Of a DNA stretch of 64,000 bases, positions 12,247 through 25,600 are shown piece after piece. Origin of the DNA: Nectonema munidae. Its lineage: Eukaryota > Nematomorpha > Nectonematoida > Nectonematidae. The position numbers and the translations under genes are program-made. Every line of letters begins with the position of its first letter. Position 1 is the stretch's first letter. The DNA is taken from the NCBI GenBank assembly GCA_030549495.1, contig JAUIRK010000953.1, positions 834,001 through 898,000 of the forward strand, given 5' to 3'. The notes below the pieces were generated by a model that saw nothing but the letters and a program-made list of their open reading frames with translations, made no database searches and had not been told where the DNA came from.

Positions 12247-12959
12247 TCTTTATCTTGTCAAATCTAGGAGGGTTAGAGTTTAGAGTTAACCTTTTTAGCT
12301 TCGCGGAACCCCTGGAATATGATAAATCTTTCAAGAAACCTTACGCAAAAATATTTTCGTAAATTTTTAACACAGTAAAAGAAATGTAATTAGATTAAAG
12401 ACAAAAAAAAAGGATTCTCAATTAATCTAATTGTCATTCCTAAAATATAAGATAATTAAAAAGTAAACTTCGGTGAAAAACAAATATAATTAATACTAGT
12501 TTGAAAAAACTTCTCTATCATATTTATTAGTAGTGCTAGGTAAGATTCTTACTACTTTAAAGTTTTCATTAAAAGCATGTAAACTTAAACGTAAAAAATA
12601 CCTTACTATTTCTCGCGAAATCCTCTGGGAGTTTTTGCGTAACATCGGTGGAGGGAGCGATTAATAATTCAATTAAAAAACTTTCATTTTTTTAAATAAA
12701 AGATTAATTAAACATGGGTTTGAAATGATACTGACTAATAAAGTTAACAACCAACTATCTAAGAAACCGACAAAGTAATTTTATTTCTTCTAAATATATT
12801 GACTAATTAAATCCCGAATTAACCAACTACCAAGCAAAACATGTAAATTATTCATATTATGAATTGTTTATAAATCTGATTTAACAATAGTAAATAATTT
12901 GTAATAGTTTAGAGAGTCAAGTAACAGAGCTTTATAGCAAAGTACATCAGCTTATCTCA

Positions 12960-13033
12960 GTTTATCTCGTGGAACCCCTAGCGACACTCACGGAACCCTA
13001 GGGCTCCTCGGAACCCCGGTTGAGAAACGCTGG
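12960..13033. mobile_element. terminal fragment of a hAT-type element
   Basis: Read leftwards from 13033 the sequence is CCAGCGTTTCTCAACCGGGG followed by TTCCGAGGAGCCCTAGGG, a form very common at hAT termini. No matching second terminus or target duplication was found, although GGAACCCCTGG near 12310 hints that the body reaches that far. No coding remnant. Confidence 0.5.
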
Positions 13034-13702
13034 ACTCTAGACAGTGGGAGATTTATAGAGAATGCCTGTGGAGTAAAGAGGTCATTGTTTGTTTCTGCGC
13101 ATTTTTGAGGATATCAGTCAAATGTAGTTTGATTTTGTAGAAGTAGAGTTGTGCTTAAGACCTGTAAAATAAAATGAGCAAACACTTTTCGTATGGTACG
13201 CTAAATACTCCAGATTTAAATGATTTCGTGTATTGAACATTCAGAAAAATTTTTAAATAATATTATCAACTCGCTCGCAGGTAAAGATTTCTTTCTAGAT
13301 TTGGCGCTGAGTGGAAGTCAGAAAAAATGAAAAATATCTCACACTCCTAAAATAAAAAAATATTGAGTTTAATTTTAATTTTTTTATCCTTCTATACTTT
13401 TTTCATGTCAAGGAACATGTAAGATCATATTAGCGCTTTTCGTCTATAATTTGCAAAAATTTTCCAAATGATTTGCAAATAATAAAAGTGGAATGAAACA
13501 CACCTTTGCGAGTATTGCGAGACTGAGATATCCTCCAACCACGGAACACTGCTTTTCGCCATTGTCATGAATTATTTATCAATGTTAGATTGATTCCATG
13601 TTGTAGAGAGAAATCGATTACCCGAAAAAAATTTCCATGTACCTAACCAAAATGTGAAACTCTCATCTTAACTTGCGTTCCTAAGTTCCTTGTATCTTTC
13701 AG

Positions 13703-13763
13703 TACTCAGCATAAACCAAGATTCCTTTTATTGCCTTGATTCAAGTTTAAGATTAGGTTTTTG
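13703..13763 (+). CDS. candidate short internal exon
   Basis: A strong acceptor (CCTTGTATCTTTCAG) is followed by an open frame of 19 codons (LSINQDSFYCLDSSLRLGF) and donor G|GTATTT. It takes two leading bases, which fits the one base left by the exon ending at 10132, and leaves two, which fits the exon at 21053. Short length keeps confidence low. Confidence 0.35.
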
Positions 13764-14018
13764 GTATTTCTGTTTTTAGGGTACATGGAAAAATTATTCT
13801 GTTGACATAAACTTTTGTACCGACTCACAAGCACTTCATGACGCCTTTCTTATTATTGTGTGTTGGTCATGAATCCAACAACGTTCAATCAATCAAACAT
13901 TGATAAACAGGGTTTGGGGAGGTAAGGTAAAGTGCCGTGTTTATCATCTTCATCATGAATTCCTTGAATTTGCAAATACAATGAGCATATTTTTACACGA
14001 AGTTCTCTTTTTTATTAG

Positions 14019-14118
14019 ATGCGCTTTGAATGGGAGTGAAGCATTCTACTTATTTCTCCATCCTCAACTCCATTCCTACTTTCAAAGAAAGATCATCGCA
14101 AACGCACAATTTTTGTGA
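14019..14118 (+). CDS. candidate exon, possibly terminal
   Basis: Acceptor TTCTCTTTTTTATTAG is followed by 32 open codons (CALNGSEAFYLFLHPQLHSY and more) and a TGA; a GTGAAA donor just before the TGA is also possible. It needs one leading base. Joined to the 13703 exon it would give a stop, so it cannot follow that exon directly. Its gene is unknown. Confidence 0.3.
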
Positions 14119-16560
14119 AAATTTTAACATTTTATATCGTTTGATATTTTATAATAAAGAAAATATTTAATTCATCATTCAGTCAATGGCCTTGATGACT
14201 TGATGCCATTTTCAGTTGTCAATGCTGACATACTTTCTACGCCTCTTTTCACCAATCTTGAAAATCTGTGGGAGTCACAAGTTTAGAAAGTCTTTCTGCT
14301 AGATGAGCTTTTTCACACAAAAATCACTTTCTGCTCAATTCGTTTGAAGATTTAATGTTAGGAATGAATAGGATCAAATGTGAACCACAATAATTTCGAG
14401 GAAGAACAGCAAGATTAAATAATAAATAAATCTTTTATCGTATTTTCCACTTCTGCTCCTCATTCAAACGCTCAGACATTTGTAAATGGCTTCTGTTGAA
14501 TTTCAACAAATTTATAGGAGAAGTGATTGTTATTATTATGAAGCTCTATTTCATTGTGATATTTTATCATTATACTTTATTTTACAATGTCAAATCTCTC
14601 ATTTGCCATTCAGAAAAAGTTGATCTAAACCAAAGTTTGCCAATTATAGTTTAGTTAGTTTTACTTTTCCCTAATACTATAAAGAAATTATGAGGAAAAA
14701 TTTTTAACTTTCTTTGCACAAATCTTCGCTCTAAAATTTATGAGTTAGACTACATTCCTTGAAATTGCAAAAAATTAAAATTTCTAATGTTATAAAGCTA
14801 AGTCCTTACTTTCAAACGCCTTAGAATTCATGACTTGGTAAAAAGACATCGCGCATATTCCACATGTTTGAAAAATTGTTTTACAAATATTTTAGATGAA
14901 CAGATTCTGCCTTCACTTTTTGTTGTGTCTAATTTGTATGCAACTAGACATAAGCTAGAACAAGAAAATTTTGTCTTTTTAAAATATTTGTATTTAAGTA
15001 ATTTTCAAAGTAGTATACTTATGTAGATATTTCTTTTTGGTTAGCACGTTGCAGCCAAATCTGCCGCAAAGATCACCTGCCTATAACGAACAGTCTAAAT
15101 TCTTCCCAATCAATCCTGAATGAGGTTATTCACAAAAAACACTTCTGATGGCTCCTTTAAGTCTTCTCTTAATACAGGGTTGCCTGAAATTATAATTTTA
15201 TTGATTTGACTTGTTAGTTAACTTGTTATCTAATTGGTTAATTAATTAAGAAGTTAGAAGTTAGAGTAACTTCTTTAAATGATTACTGTAACAATGCATA
15301 GCATTATTATTCTTGGTAGTAAATTCACTTTTAGTCAGAAGTAAGACATCTGACTGAAAATCATTTTGAACGAAAAATTTTTAAGTTCTTTATGTGATTA
15401 ACATGTTATCCGAATATTGGAATTGCTGGCATAACAGAAAAATATTGAAAATATATATTTATTCAAAAAAATATATCAAAAGTTCTCAATTTACATATAT
15501 TGATAGTAATATTGCAATAAATATGGTAAAATTCAATTTTACCACTTTTAGTTGACATTAGGTTGCTTCTATAGTTGTAAAATTATAATTTTTTAGTTTC
15601 AGTGTTTTGAATTTCAACTTCCAGTTAAATACTTTTTAATTGAATATATAGTTGGAGATATATGTGTTATTAAATTATATTATAAGCTTAATTTCAATAA
15701 TTAATATAAAACAGCAGAGATTAAAATGTTTTTTAATTTAATGAGTAATTTCATTTATCGCAGTAGTGATAAAATGATTCAAATCACTTTCATAATTTTT
15801 TACAAGTTAACGAAAACTAACTACAATTATATCCAAAAAAAGTAAACAAAAATAACAAGAAAAGTAAATATCATACCTTTATTATCATAAAAATAATTAA
15901 AAATTGTTGAATTTGAAAACATTTCACTTTAAGTTGAATTTTAGTTCATGGTATTTAAACAAATAATAATAATTAGCTTTTGAAAAAGCTTCTCTATTCT
16001 GTTTTAACAATGCTAAGAAAATAAAAAGTTGAATTAATAAAATAAAATCTATCTAATTGACTATAGTACCTAACTGACTTATACAAAGTGTGAGATGTAA
16101 TAATGTCTTGCACATCTAGATTCATAAATTGGTTCGAGATTAATGCGGATCGACTTGGTTGCAGTGAAATCACAAATTGGATCGTAAAAGGGATCAGTAA
16201 TGATCTTTCCGAGATTATATGACAACTAGACAAAGTTGACGCAAAAAATCTTTGACTCCAGCTCTCAGCTTTTCAAGTCTATAGGCATTAATTTGCCTTT
16301 ACTACAACGGACTTGTGTATAATGGGATCGCCATACTCACATAAGACATGTATACACCTGCCATTTAGTGTTTGACAGCTGAGAAAGCGAATCAAAAATA
16401 GAATGCTATAAATGAGAATCAGATGCAAAGTTTTAATTTAAAAAATTCAGAGAATCACAATCAAAATCATTATCTAGAATCGGCTCCAACCCTGATATCG
16501 ATGGGGTAAATTTATTTTCTAATTGAAAACTAAATTGTATCATTAATTTTTAAACAATAT
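14119..16560. other. AT-rich non-coding stretch
   Basis: Nothing supportable was found here apart from homopolymer-rich AT sequence. TTTATT motifs near 16510 and 16560 are, on the minus strand, AATAAA poly(A) signals suitably placed behind the stop codon of the minus-strand gene ending at 16684. Confidence 0.4.
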
Positions 16561-16683
16561 TTATTCCAGAATTGATAAAATATGGCGAATTAGTCGCTTA
16601 AACTTTAAATGACAAAAATATAGCAACACATGGGAAATAAGATTGAGTGGAGAAGGCAGGATATCTATTTGAGGAGCTGTGTC

Positions 16684-19600
16684 TTAGGCCAATAATGCTT
16701 TCAGGTTGTGCAAGACCTCAAAGAGGGCATTCCGCCTTTTTCGCGTCCTTGCTTTCAAGTAGAGGAGCGCACATTTTTCCGAGAAAATAGTGAGTTTGTC
16801 TGGGCTTGAGAGTGCCATCAAAGCAGTCTCAATTTTGTTGCTTATACTTTCAGAGTTTCCACTAGTTTCTTTTTTCTCTAAACACTTTAAGAAAGCTCTA
16901 AAAAGAGAATACTTTTGAAGAAGAAAGAAGAAGAAGAAGAAGAAATTTTATTGGAATACATGAGGATACTTAGTCCCGTATTTTGGGAACGAAAGACGAG
17001 AGAACAAAAGAGCCCATGCCGTCACATGATTAAATGGATAGCAGGTCAATGCACTTGTTAACTTCTTTTCTTTCACAGGATAATATTTATTTTATCTAAC
17101 TTTATTCGGTCAAGCTTAACAAAGAGAAAATTTTATCTTCCATCGAGATGATGAGAACATATTGATGGATTTAAAATCCTTTTGGATATTGTTTTTTAGG
17201 AATTTTGAGTATTTTAGGAACGGCATTCAAAGAATTAGACATGGTAGAGTATGAATGATTTTTACAGATTAAACACTCGGTGATGTCTTTCCTCATTTTT
17301 GAATTAAAAAGTTTTTAACTATAAAAATATACTTTGCATTGAAAAAAGTGTTTATGCATGCGCAAGCTGTTGTTCATGGTGCCAGAAAAATTTGGTCCCG
17401 GACATTACGATACTAGGATCGAGATGAATTAATGGACCTAACAGTTGAAAATTGTCTTAGTAGTGCCGTATGTTCCCAGTACGAAATTGGCTGTGACCAA
17501 ATGGTCGGATATTGTCGTAGCACCGGGGTATAAAAAACATATGTGTGGATACTGTTTGTATGTACTGAGAAAATTCAACATTAAACATTACTTTTTGCCT
17601 TATTTAAGTTCATAATCATCAAATAGATAAAATTTACTATAAATAAAAAGTATATACTTATAAAACCTAATTTTTAAAAATATAAATTAAATATGGTATA
17701 ATAATTAGTTCATTTGCTTGCTTAGTTAGAGACAGAGCGCGCGCTACCTATTAAATTTTGGGGCACAAGCCCCTCTCCCCCCCCCCCCCTCGAGCTAATT
17801 TTCAAGCTCTCCTAAAAAAATTTTCATTACCCTAAAAAAATATGACAAACTTCCAAGATCAGAAAGCATTCATGATAATTTCTTTCATGAAAATGTAATG
17901 TGTATAAAATTTTTGCCTAGCGTGGGCACTGGTTAGAGAGTAGATCAGTTAGATATATTGTTAATAAAAAATGCTAGTTTAGAATAGTTACCAGTAAACA
18001 GTCACAAATAGTCGATGATATATTTCAAGGGGAAAGTGTCTGCTAACCGTGAACGTGTGTTTACCTATGTTTCTCTAAATTTAAAGGTTTAATTAATGAG
18101 TACTAAAATATTGCATTTTATTTTTGAAAATGCATGATAAATTCTGGAAGAAGGAGAAAGAGTTTCTTTAAATTTCCAAAGGAAACTTAAGAAAAAATGG
18201 TCTTCGAAGTTGGCCTTCCTTCTAATGTTCTGCGAATATAATCTAGAAAAAATAGTTGAACTTAGAAGTCAATTCAAAAAATGTGTATCTTATTCGCAAA
18301 GCGCTACCAACAGTTAAATGTTTACAAAATTCTTTTAGAATGTGATATTGCAAAGCAAGGGATACGTTGATATCCCAAGTTAACGACTAACAATTTGTTA
18401 TATTTAATATTTATACGTGGAGAGACATTTATTTCAATAAGACAAAATCAATATAGACAAAATTGGTTTTATAAGTTTTGGAAATAAAATTCCAATTTGA
18501 AACTTATTAATTTGTCATTAATGACTTTATCTATACTTAAAATTATGCTTAAAGTGAACAGCTTAAACACATAGAGTATGTTCAAATAATTATGCTCAAT
18601 TTAAATATATATTTCATTTATTCTCGAAGTAATGCAATTTTTGTCACACTAGAGATGAACTCTTTATGATAGTAATGCTTTACTGCCAGTGGAAGCATAA
18701 CCATCATACGGGATAAAGAAACGTCATATTGTTGTGCAAAGTATAGAAGAGAGGCTATCCTACAGATTTTGAATCAAAGCTTCATTGCTACAATTGGACC
18801 AGTGCTTTGTGTCTTCGTACAGAACTTCCGACATGATGTACTGTTCTTCCGTGCAAGAGTTCTGCTTTCCATCATGTTGCAAGCCGAGTCTAATTTCGTA
18901 TAAAAAGTCTTTGAAATGATGACAGGCTGTTTTTTGAAAAACGGAAATTACGTATGCCCAATTTCGTGTGCTAAGATGTATCCGGATAAGGGATGCAAGG
19001 CATGAACCCCCACCCAACCACTTTCACTGCATGCCGAGAACAACGGAGCTAGGCCTAAACATTGAAAGTTCGAATATATATATACGCACACGTGTCCCAC
19101 ATTAGCTTTTTTCAAATTGCGTTTTTCTTAGTTTAGCAGGGAATCGAAAAAAGCTAAGATGGAATCCTAAAAAGACTAAAACAGAATTGAATATGGTATA
19201 CCCTAGTGGCCTATGCGGGGCGAAGGAAGGTGGTTACCCGTAGCGAATATTATGGGTCCGGGCTTTGATATAAAAAGGGGGACGATCCATAGGGGTTGCC
19301 CCCTTCTAAATATAGGGGGAAACGCACTGAATTTCTATTAATGCCAAATTTCATGTCCCATACTGACGTCATAATCTTATCGACACGTTGTATAGTGTCT
19401 AACGTTGTTATCAATGAATCGATATTTTATATTTAACAACAACACCATATTTTCTTGTAACCTTTTCAAAAAAAGGTGATACTTCTAAAATGGATAACTA
19501 CTGTCCAATCTCTCTTATTACTCTTAAAAAATTTTGAGAAGAAATATTATAACCAAATTAACAGCTTTTTAAATTACTATTTTTTATTTTTTTGGAGTAA

Positions 19601-22600
19601 ATTTGGTTTCAGAAAGAGATATTCCACAAAAATGTAGCGTGCTATTTTTATTGATAAAATTGTAAATGCGCTAGAAAACAAACAAAAGGTTTCATAGACC
19701 TTAAAAAAGCATTTGACTCAATTTCTTTTCCTTTAGAAAAACGTGAACTCGTGTTGTTTCCTGATGACATTTGCTTACTGTTAAGGGATGAAGTTCTTGA
19801 TAATGCTATGATTATATCTACTCTTGAACAAATGCATTATTGGGGGCGTGAGTAAGGTTGGTTAGGTACTCGGTTTCGATAACTCAAGGTCTTGGGTTCG
19901 ATCCCTCATCAAGCCTACTTTCTCATAATTCGATACAAGCGGCGCAATTGTGCCTTTTCGATGAAAACACCGCACGAAAAAAATCCATTATTGGTGCAAT
20001 TCTAATTTGTTGAGCATTAACGACACTAAATCACACTGCATGGACTTTTCAAAGCTAAAACAAAGAAAAGATTTTCCCAAATGGCTTAATCAGGTTGAAA
20101 TATCTTTAGTGAAAAAACGTAATCTTCTGGGCCTCATATCCTTCATTTAAGAAAACTTTCGCGCGTTGGAACCATAAATCATTGCAGAAATTTTTTTTCC
20201 TTTCTAATGTTTGAAAGTGCTTTTCCAAATTTCCTCCCTCAAGTTCTCCGAAATTTATAAACTTCAACAGGTTATTTTTACATGGAAATAAACTCATCAC
20301 GGTTTACCAAAGATCTTTGAGAATCTACCATTTTGAAAGGAAACGATTTTCTCCCAGGTTAAAAGAAAATATGATTACCGCTTCATTTAAGCTCGCAAAC
20401 TGCAAACAAGTTTATATTTTTACAAAATGTCTGCTTTTTACAACTCCAATTTGGACATCTTTTCTACTGAATCTTTGTCAATCAAACGTTTCAAAAGTAT
20501 GGCACTTGAAGAAATCCTCTCTAACTACACAAGGTAACTTGTTTGCCGTCTAAATCTTATTCTTGAAACTTCAGTTTTGTTCTTTTTTTTTGCTTCATAT
20601 ATTTAATGTGCATTTGTAGATTATTCTAAATATTCAATGTTTAAAAAAAATTCTTTCTTTCTTTCATATTCAGAAACTTGCTTGAAATAAAGTTTATTTA
20701 TTCATACGCTCCTCTCAAAACATACGAAGCAACGCCTATTCGTTTTTTTTAGCCTACGAAGTCTCTTCGACATTTTATTCCCAATACCAAACATGTTAAA
20801 ACTAGCTACTTTAAGTAAAAAAAACTAAGGACTATGATTTTTCAACCTAACGAAAATGAGAGAACTGATTAATGTCTCGTTTTAAACTCTTCTTCGAATG
20901 CATCAGTGCGTGAATATATTTAAAAAAATAAATGCAAATTAAATCATTCTTACCCACTGTCGATTCTGGAAAACGCTTATCGATGCTTTGGAACTTTTCT
21001 CTGCAAGAAAAAAATTAATTGAAATAAAAAATATTTCTTTCTTTTTTTTTAGCATTTTTGAATATAGCGATGAAAAGGGGGACTCCCACCCACTTATTCC
21101 TCCATTTTTTCATTATAAGGCACAAAGTTTCACAGCTTCTTTTCGGCGAAAGAATGTTAAACAGCCAAAGAGGTATGCTTTATATTGTTAAAGAGGCAAT
21201 CAGATAATAATAATTGCGGTTTAATTACAAGCTATTAAAGATTTTATAAGCTATTTTGCTGGCAGGTTGCACTTTCAAACGTTGGTGCTATTTTACGCAA
21301 GAGTCTTTAGTAATTTAGTTAGTAATTCTAATTCTATTAATTTTTACTAATTTATTCAGCTATTTACAGTTAGGCTTTCCATCCACTGAAAAAAATGTAG
21401 TAGCTATACTATCATATGTGTAAAGCATGACCTTTTTATATTTTTGGTCTAGTAAATAAAGTTTTATACCTATTTCAATATAAAAAGCGGCTTTAATCCT
21501 CCTCAAATGCAAATGTTGAATCATTTTGTTCCATTTTAATCTACAAAAATGTGAACCAAATGTTCTCTTTCTCGAATCTAATTTCAATGTTAATGTGTAT
21601 ATATATGTGTTACACCCCCTTTGTGAAATTGTGCATTTCACGAAATTGGCAAATCGCTTTCCGACTTCGTGAAAGGTGCAAGAGATTTGCACATTTCATG
21701 AAATGAACGCCAGGTTGGCCTATACTTCCTGAAATGGGCCAATTGCCACAAGAATGAAAAGATCTTTACTAAACGAAAACCAAATTATAAATCATTTTCT
21801 AGTACTTTTTAGAGGAGGGAAATGGAAAGAGATATCCAAAAAATAGGGAGTCACTTTTTTAAATAAAAGCTTCAATACATCATAAACAAATTTTGAGATT
21901 CATATATGAAGCTGTTACGTTGGTGCACAAAGTCATCCATTTTATTCATCCAAGTTGAGGTAAGGCATCCCAAAATGGAGTTTCCATAAGCCAATTTCGG
22001 CATTCTTAGCATTTTACTGATCTTGCCTACCGTCGTGGAATCGAAGCAAACTTCGTTAAGACATCCATAGAGCGCTAAGCTGAAATCTTTGTTTACCTTT
22101 CTTAATCTTTCATGTTGAAAACTAAATTCTCTTCCCAATTGATTTGAGAGAATTAGCGCCAAAGATGATGAACTTGCATTTAGAGTAATTCAGTTTAAGA
22201 TTCCATCCAGTGAAATACCTCCCTACTATATCTCTATACAAAACTTACATTCGTCATTTTATTTTGTTTACTTTTTATCCAAATTTATCTAAAATGTTCA
22301 AAATTTTTAACTTTAAAATCTTTTCTTTTACATCTTATCGATATATTGTCAAATAAATATTTCTTTTTTTTTCAAAAATATTTACAATAATTCTCCATTT
22401 TGCGTCAATTGACACGCTTTGCTAAAATTTGATTCAAATTTTTTTTTGGTAATTCTAATGTCGATACGAAAGTTATGTTTTTCTTCAAGAACACTTAAAA
22501 AACAGAAAAAGTAAAATGCAAATAATGATCACAAATTAAATAAATAAAAATTTACGCTGTGAGATAAATGTGCGTATATCTTTGATCTTGCAAAAGAGAT

Positions 22601-25600
22601 TTCAATGTTAGCGTAACTTCATCCACGTCTTCCCCACTCTAATAAGAAAGATGGCAGTTTGCAATACTTTTTAAATATGTCAAACTCATTTTTAAAAACG
22701 GGATATTTAATAAATCGAATTTGTGAATAAACGCTATCCATAGTCCCATTTTACCACATGCTGAAGTGTAAATGCATGAGGGAAAAATTTGAAACCGCAT
22801 TTCAGATAGCTATTACCAATGAACCAGTTTTTTGACGTTTTCACTCAATTTTATTAGGTTGCCTACACTTTTATTCATTCTTAAATTTCTTTATGATGCG
22901 CTCTACGCAAATGTTCCTAATTCCCACACATATTCCCTACCCCACTAATCATCTTTTCTTCTTTGAATACTTTTTGCCAATACTTCGATCTTTCTTGTCC
23001 ATTTACAAATATTTTTATCAATAAATATTTTAATATCTTTCTTACATCCTAACAGGAACTCACCATTTTTAAAAGTACTACTGCGTAAATTCTAATAAAT
23101 TAAGCATTTAACTCACTTGAACCTCGTCTGTGCTTCAGGATGCTTTTGTGCGGCAAAAACACTAAAAAGCTACAGCCCTCAATCTCAACTATATTTTTTG
23201 TAAACCCGAAATTGTCTATGCCAAGGAATCGGTACTTAATAGTGCGTACACGTGGAATTAAGTATCTTTAAATTTGTAATCTTTGCAAAATATGTTTTCT
23301 TACGACCTCACTCGATTGCTATTTTTGGTTTTCTTTCCGATTTGCCTAAATATCAAACTAAATTGTTGATTTGTTCTTAGGTGAGAGAATAGTATATTTT
23401 TTACTTTATCGAATTCTTGCATTTAACCTTTTGAGGCTTAGTGTGACACCGGTGTACCAAGAAATAATAATCGTCTACTTACAACATACAAAATTCCATT
23501 GAAAAAAATCAGACGATTATTCTTCAAAATTCTGGTCCTCAAAGGGTTAAAAAGCATTGATTTTTGGCTTTAATGTCATAATAAACTTTCTACACTTTGT
23601 CTTCTCTTTGATAAACACCTATATACACGTATTATTGAGTTTTTGAGCTTTTAATGTGTTGTTATAACTTATAAAGGTACTTATGCTGGGTACCCCACTA
23701 AATTGCATCCAAACAATATTTCAAGGGAAGAATAGTCCTATATAATTTTACAGATTGAGTTGTCTCAATCTTCAAATTTCTCCATAATTAATACAAGAGG
23801 ATCCCATGCCCAAAATTATGTTCCGGAGCAATTACCCTGTTTGTCCCGAAATAAGGCATGCCTGGAGTCCTAAAGTTCGAAGCCTATAAAGTATAACAAA
23901 ATAATAAGGTCAGAGGAAGCGCTTCCATAGAAAAATGGACTCAGCCTATAACAGTACTTACTAGAGGTAAAGCAGCGTTCAAACAGGTACAAGGTCAGGT
24001 TGTTAACCTACATCACCACTTGGAAGATAACGTTAAAAACTCAATTCATCCAGAATTACTTTCCTCTCCTTTCTGGAAAATAATTCCTTACTCACGCCAT
24101 ACTAATTTCGCACGTCATACTAAGCCCAGACAAGTGGCCAAAGGGGGCCAAAAAGGCCAAGACAGGCTCGATAAATTTATGACCGATCCTGAAAAAATTA
24201 ATTATGCTACCAAAAAAAGATCAATGAAATTTTTTTCCATCTTTCTCGACTTCTAAATTTTTCATTTCCCCTTCACAATAAAAACTGGCTACGAGAGTAT
24301 AATCATAATACAATAATTTTTGATAAAGCATACCTCTCCTCTCTCGACATCCATAAATTCTAACTCAATGGCAGGCGTGAGTTGTTGTAGTAAAAAAGAA
24401 GCCTTAAAAAAATTTTTTTTTTAATTTAAACAAAAAAGTTTTAAATCTTAAAAATTCTTCACCCAATCAAAAGCCCATATAAAATTTATTTCGTTTTAAA
24501 CAACCAATGAAAATATGGCTTTCAAAAGTTTTTATTCAAAGAGTACAATAGAAAGTTTTTGCTAAAAGTTTTTTCTATCCTTTTCTTTATCAAGTTTGAT
24601 ACAAATTTAAAATTTTAAATATTTTTTCTCTGCCAAATTTCAAAATAAGATTTTGACTCAAATTAATTGAAATTTCTTGATTTTTTTTTAATTATTTTGG
24701 CGGGAAAAACATATTTATATAATGAAGATATAATGAGATTTTTATCTGAATAAAATATGGCAGGTTGTAGCCCAAATATATAAATAATGAGAAAAAAATA
24801 AAAATGTTGAAACAAATGGAAGGATGGGAAAACAAAAATTCAAAAATAAAAGAGAAATATATTAAATATACTTCCATTTTTACTTAGGGTTAGAAAAGTT
24901 AAATTTAAAATATACGCCTCTTGTTCACTAAACGGTGATACAATTTGTATTTGTTTTCACCAGAAACACATGAATTCACTGGTCAAGAGATGTTCCATCA
25001 GACATCATTCATATTATTTTATATGTAGTTTTTCATGCTGATTTTAAATATAGTATAATTAGTTGCTAACGTTTAGTTTTTCTTTAGAGGCTTCCTAATC
25101 TTTCGAATTCAATGTCGAGGAAGTGCTTAAATCTGCTATGATCGTCGAGAATGCATGGTGAACACACCGAAACGCGTAATTACTCCCAAAATAAGACAAA
25201 TCTACAAATTGTATTTTGATTGTCCTCTTGGAGATCAAGAAAAGTCTTGGCCTTCTCATCACATTTGCTCTGCTTGTTCAAAATGGTTGACGAGATTGCT
25301 TTAATAAAAAGAAAAAATCGATGCCTTTTGCAAGGTTCAAGGACAACTGCCTCCGCGACAACTGCCCCATGATTTCTCGAAATTTTCCATCCCTTTTCCA
25401 TTGACATTTCGTAAGTATTTGCTATATATAGTGCACTTCTCACATACTTTTAACTTTGTAACGCAATTGTTACCTTTTTTTGTGTTTTTTCTGTCATTCT
25501 AAATAAAGTCTTACTTTCACTGTCCTTATTTCCCAACACATCAATCATGGAGTTCATCCGAATGGGAGAGTGGAAAAATGAAGCTTATTTATAAAGGATA

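Noticed and set aside
21360-21692. 110-codon minus-strand ORF
   Set aside because: Covers the TTTCAxGAAAT repeat cluster; no domain, start context or splice sites support a gene.
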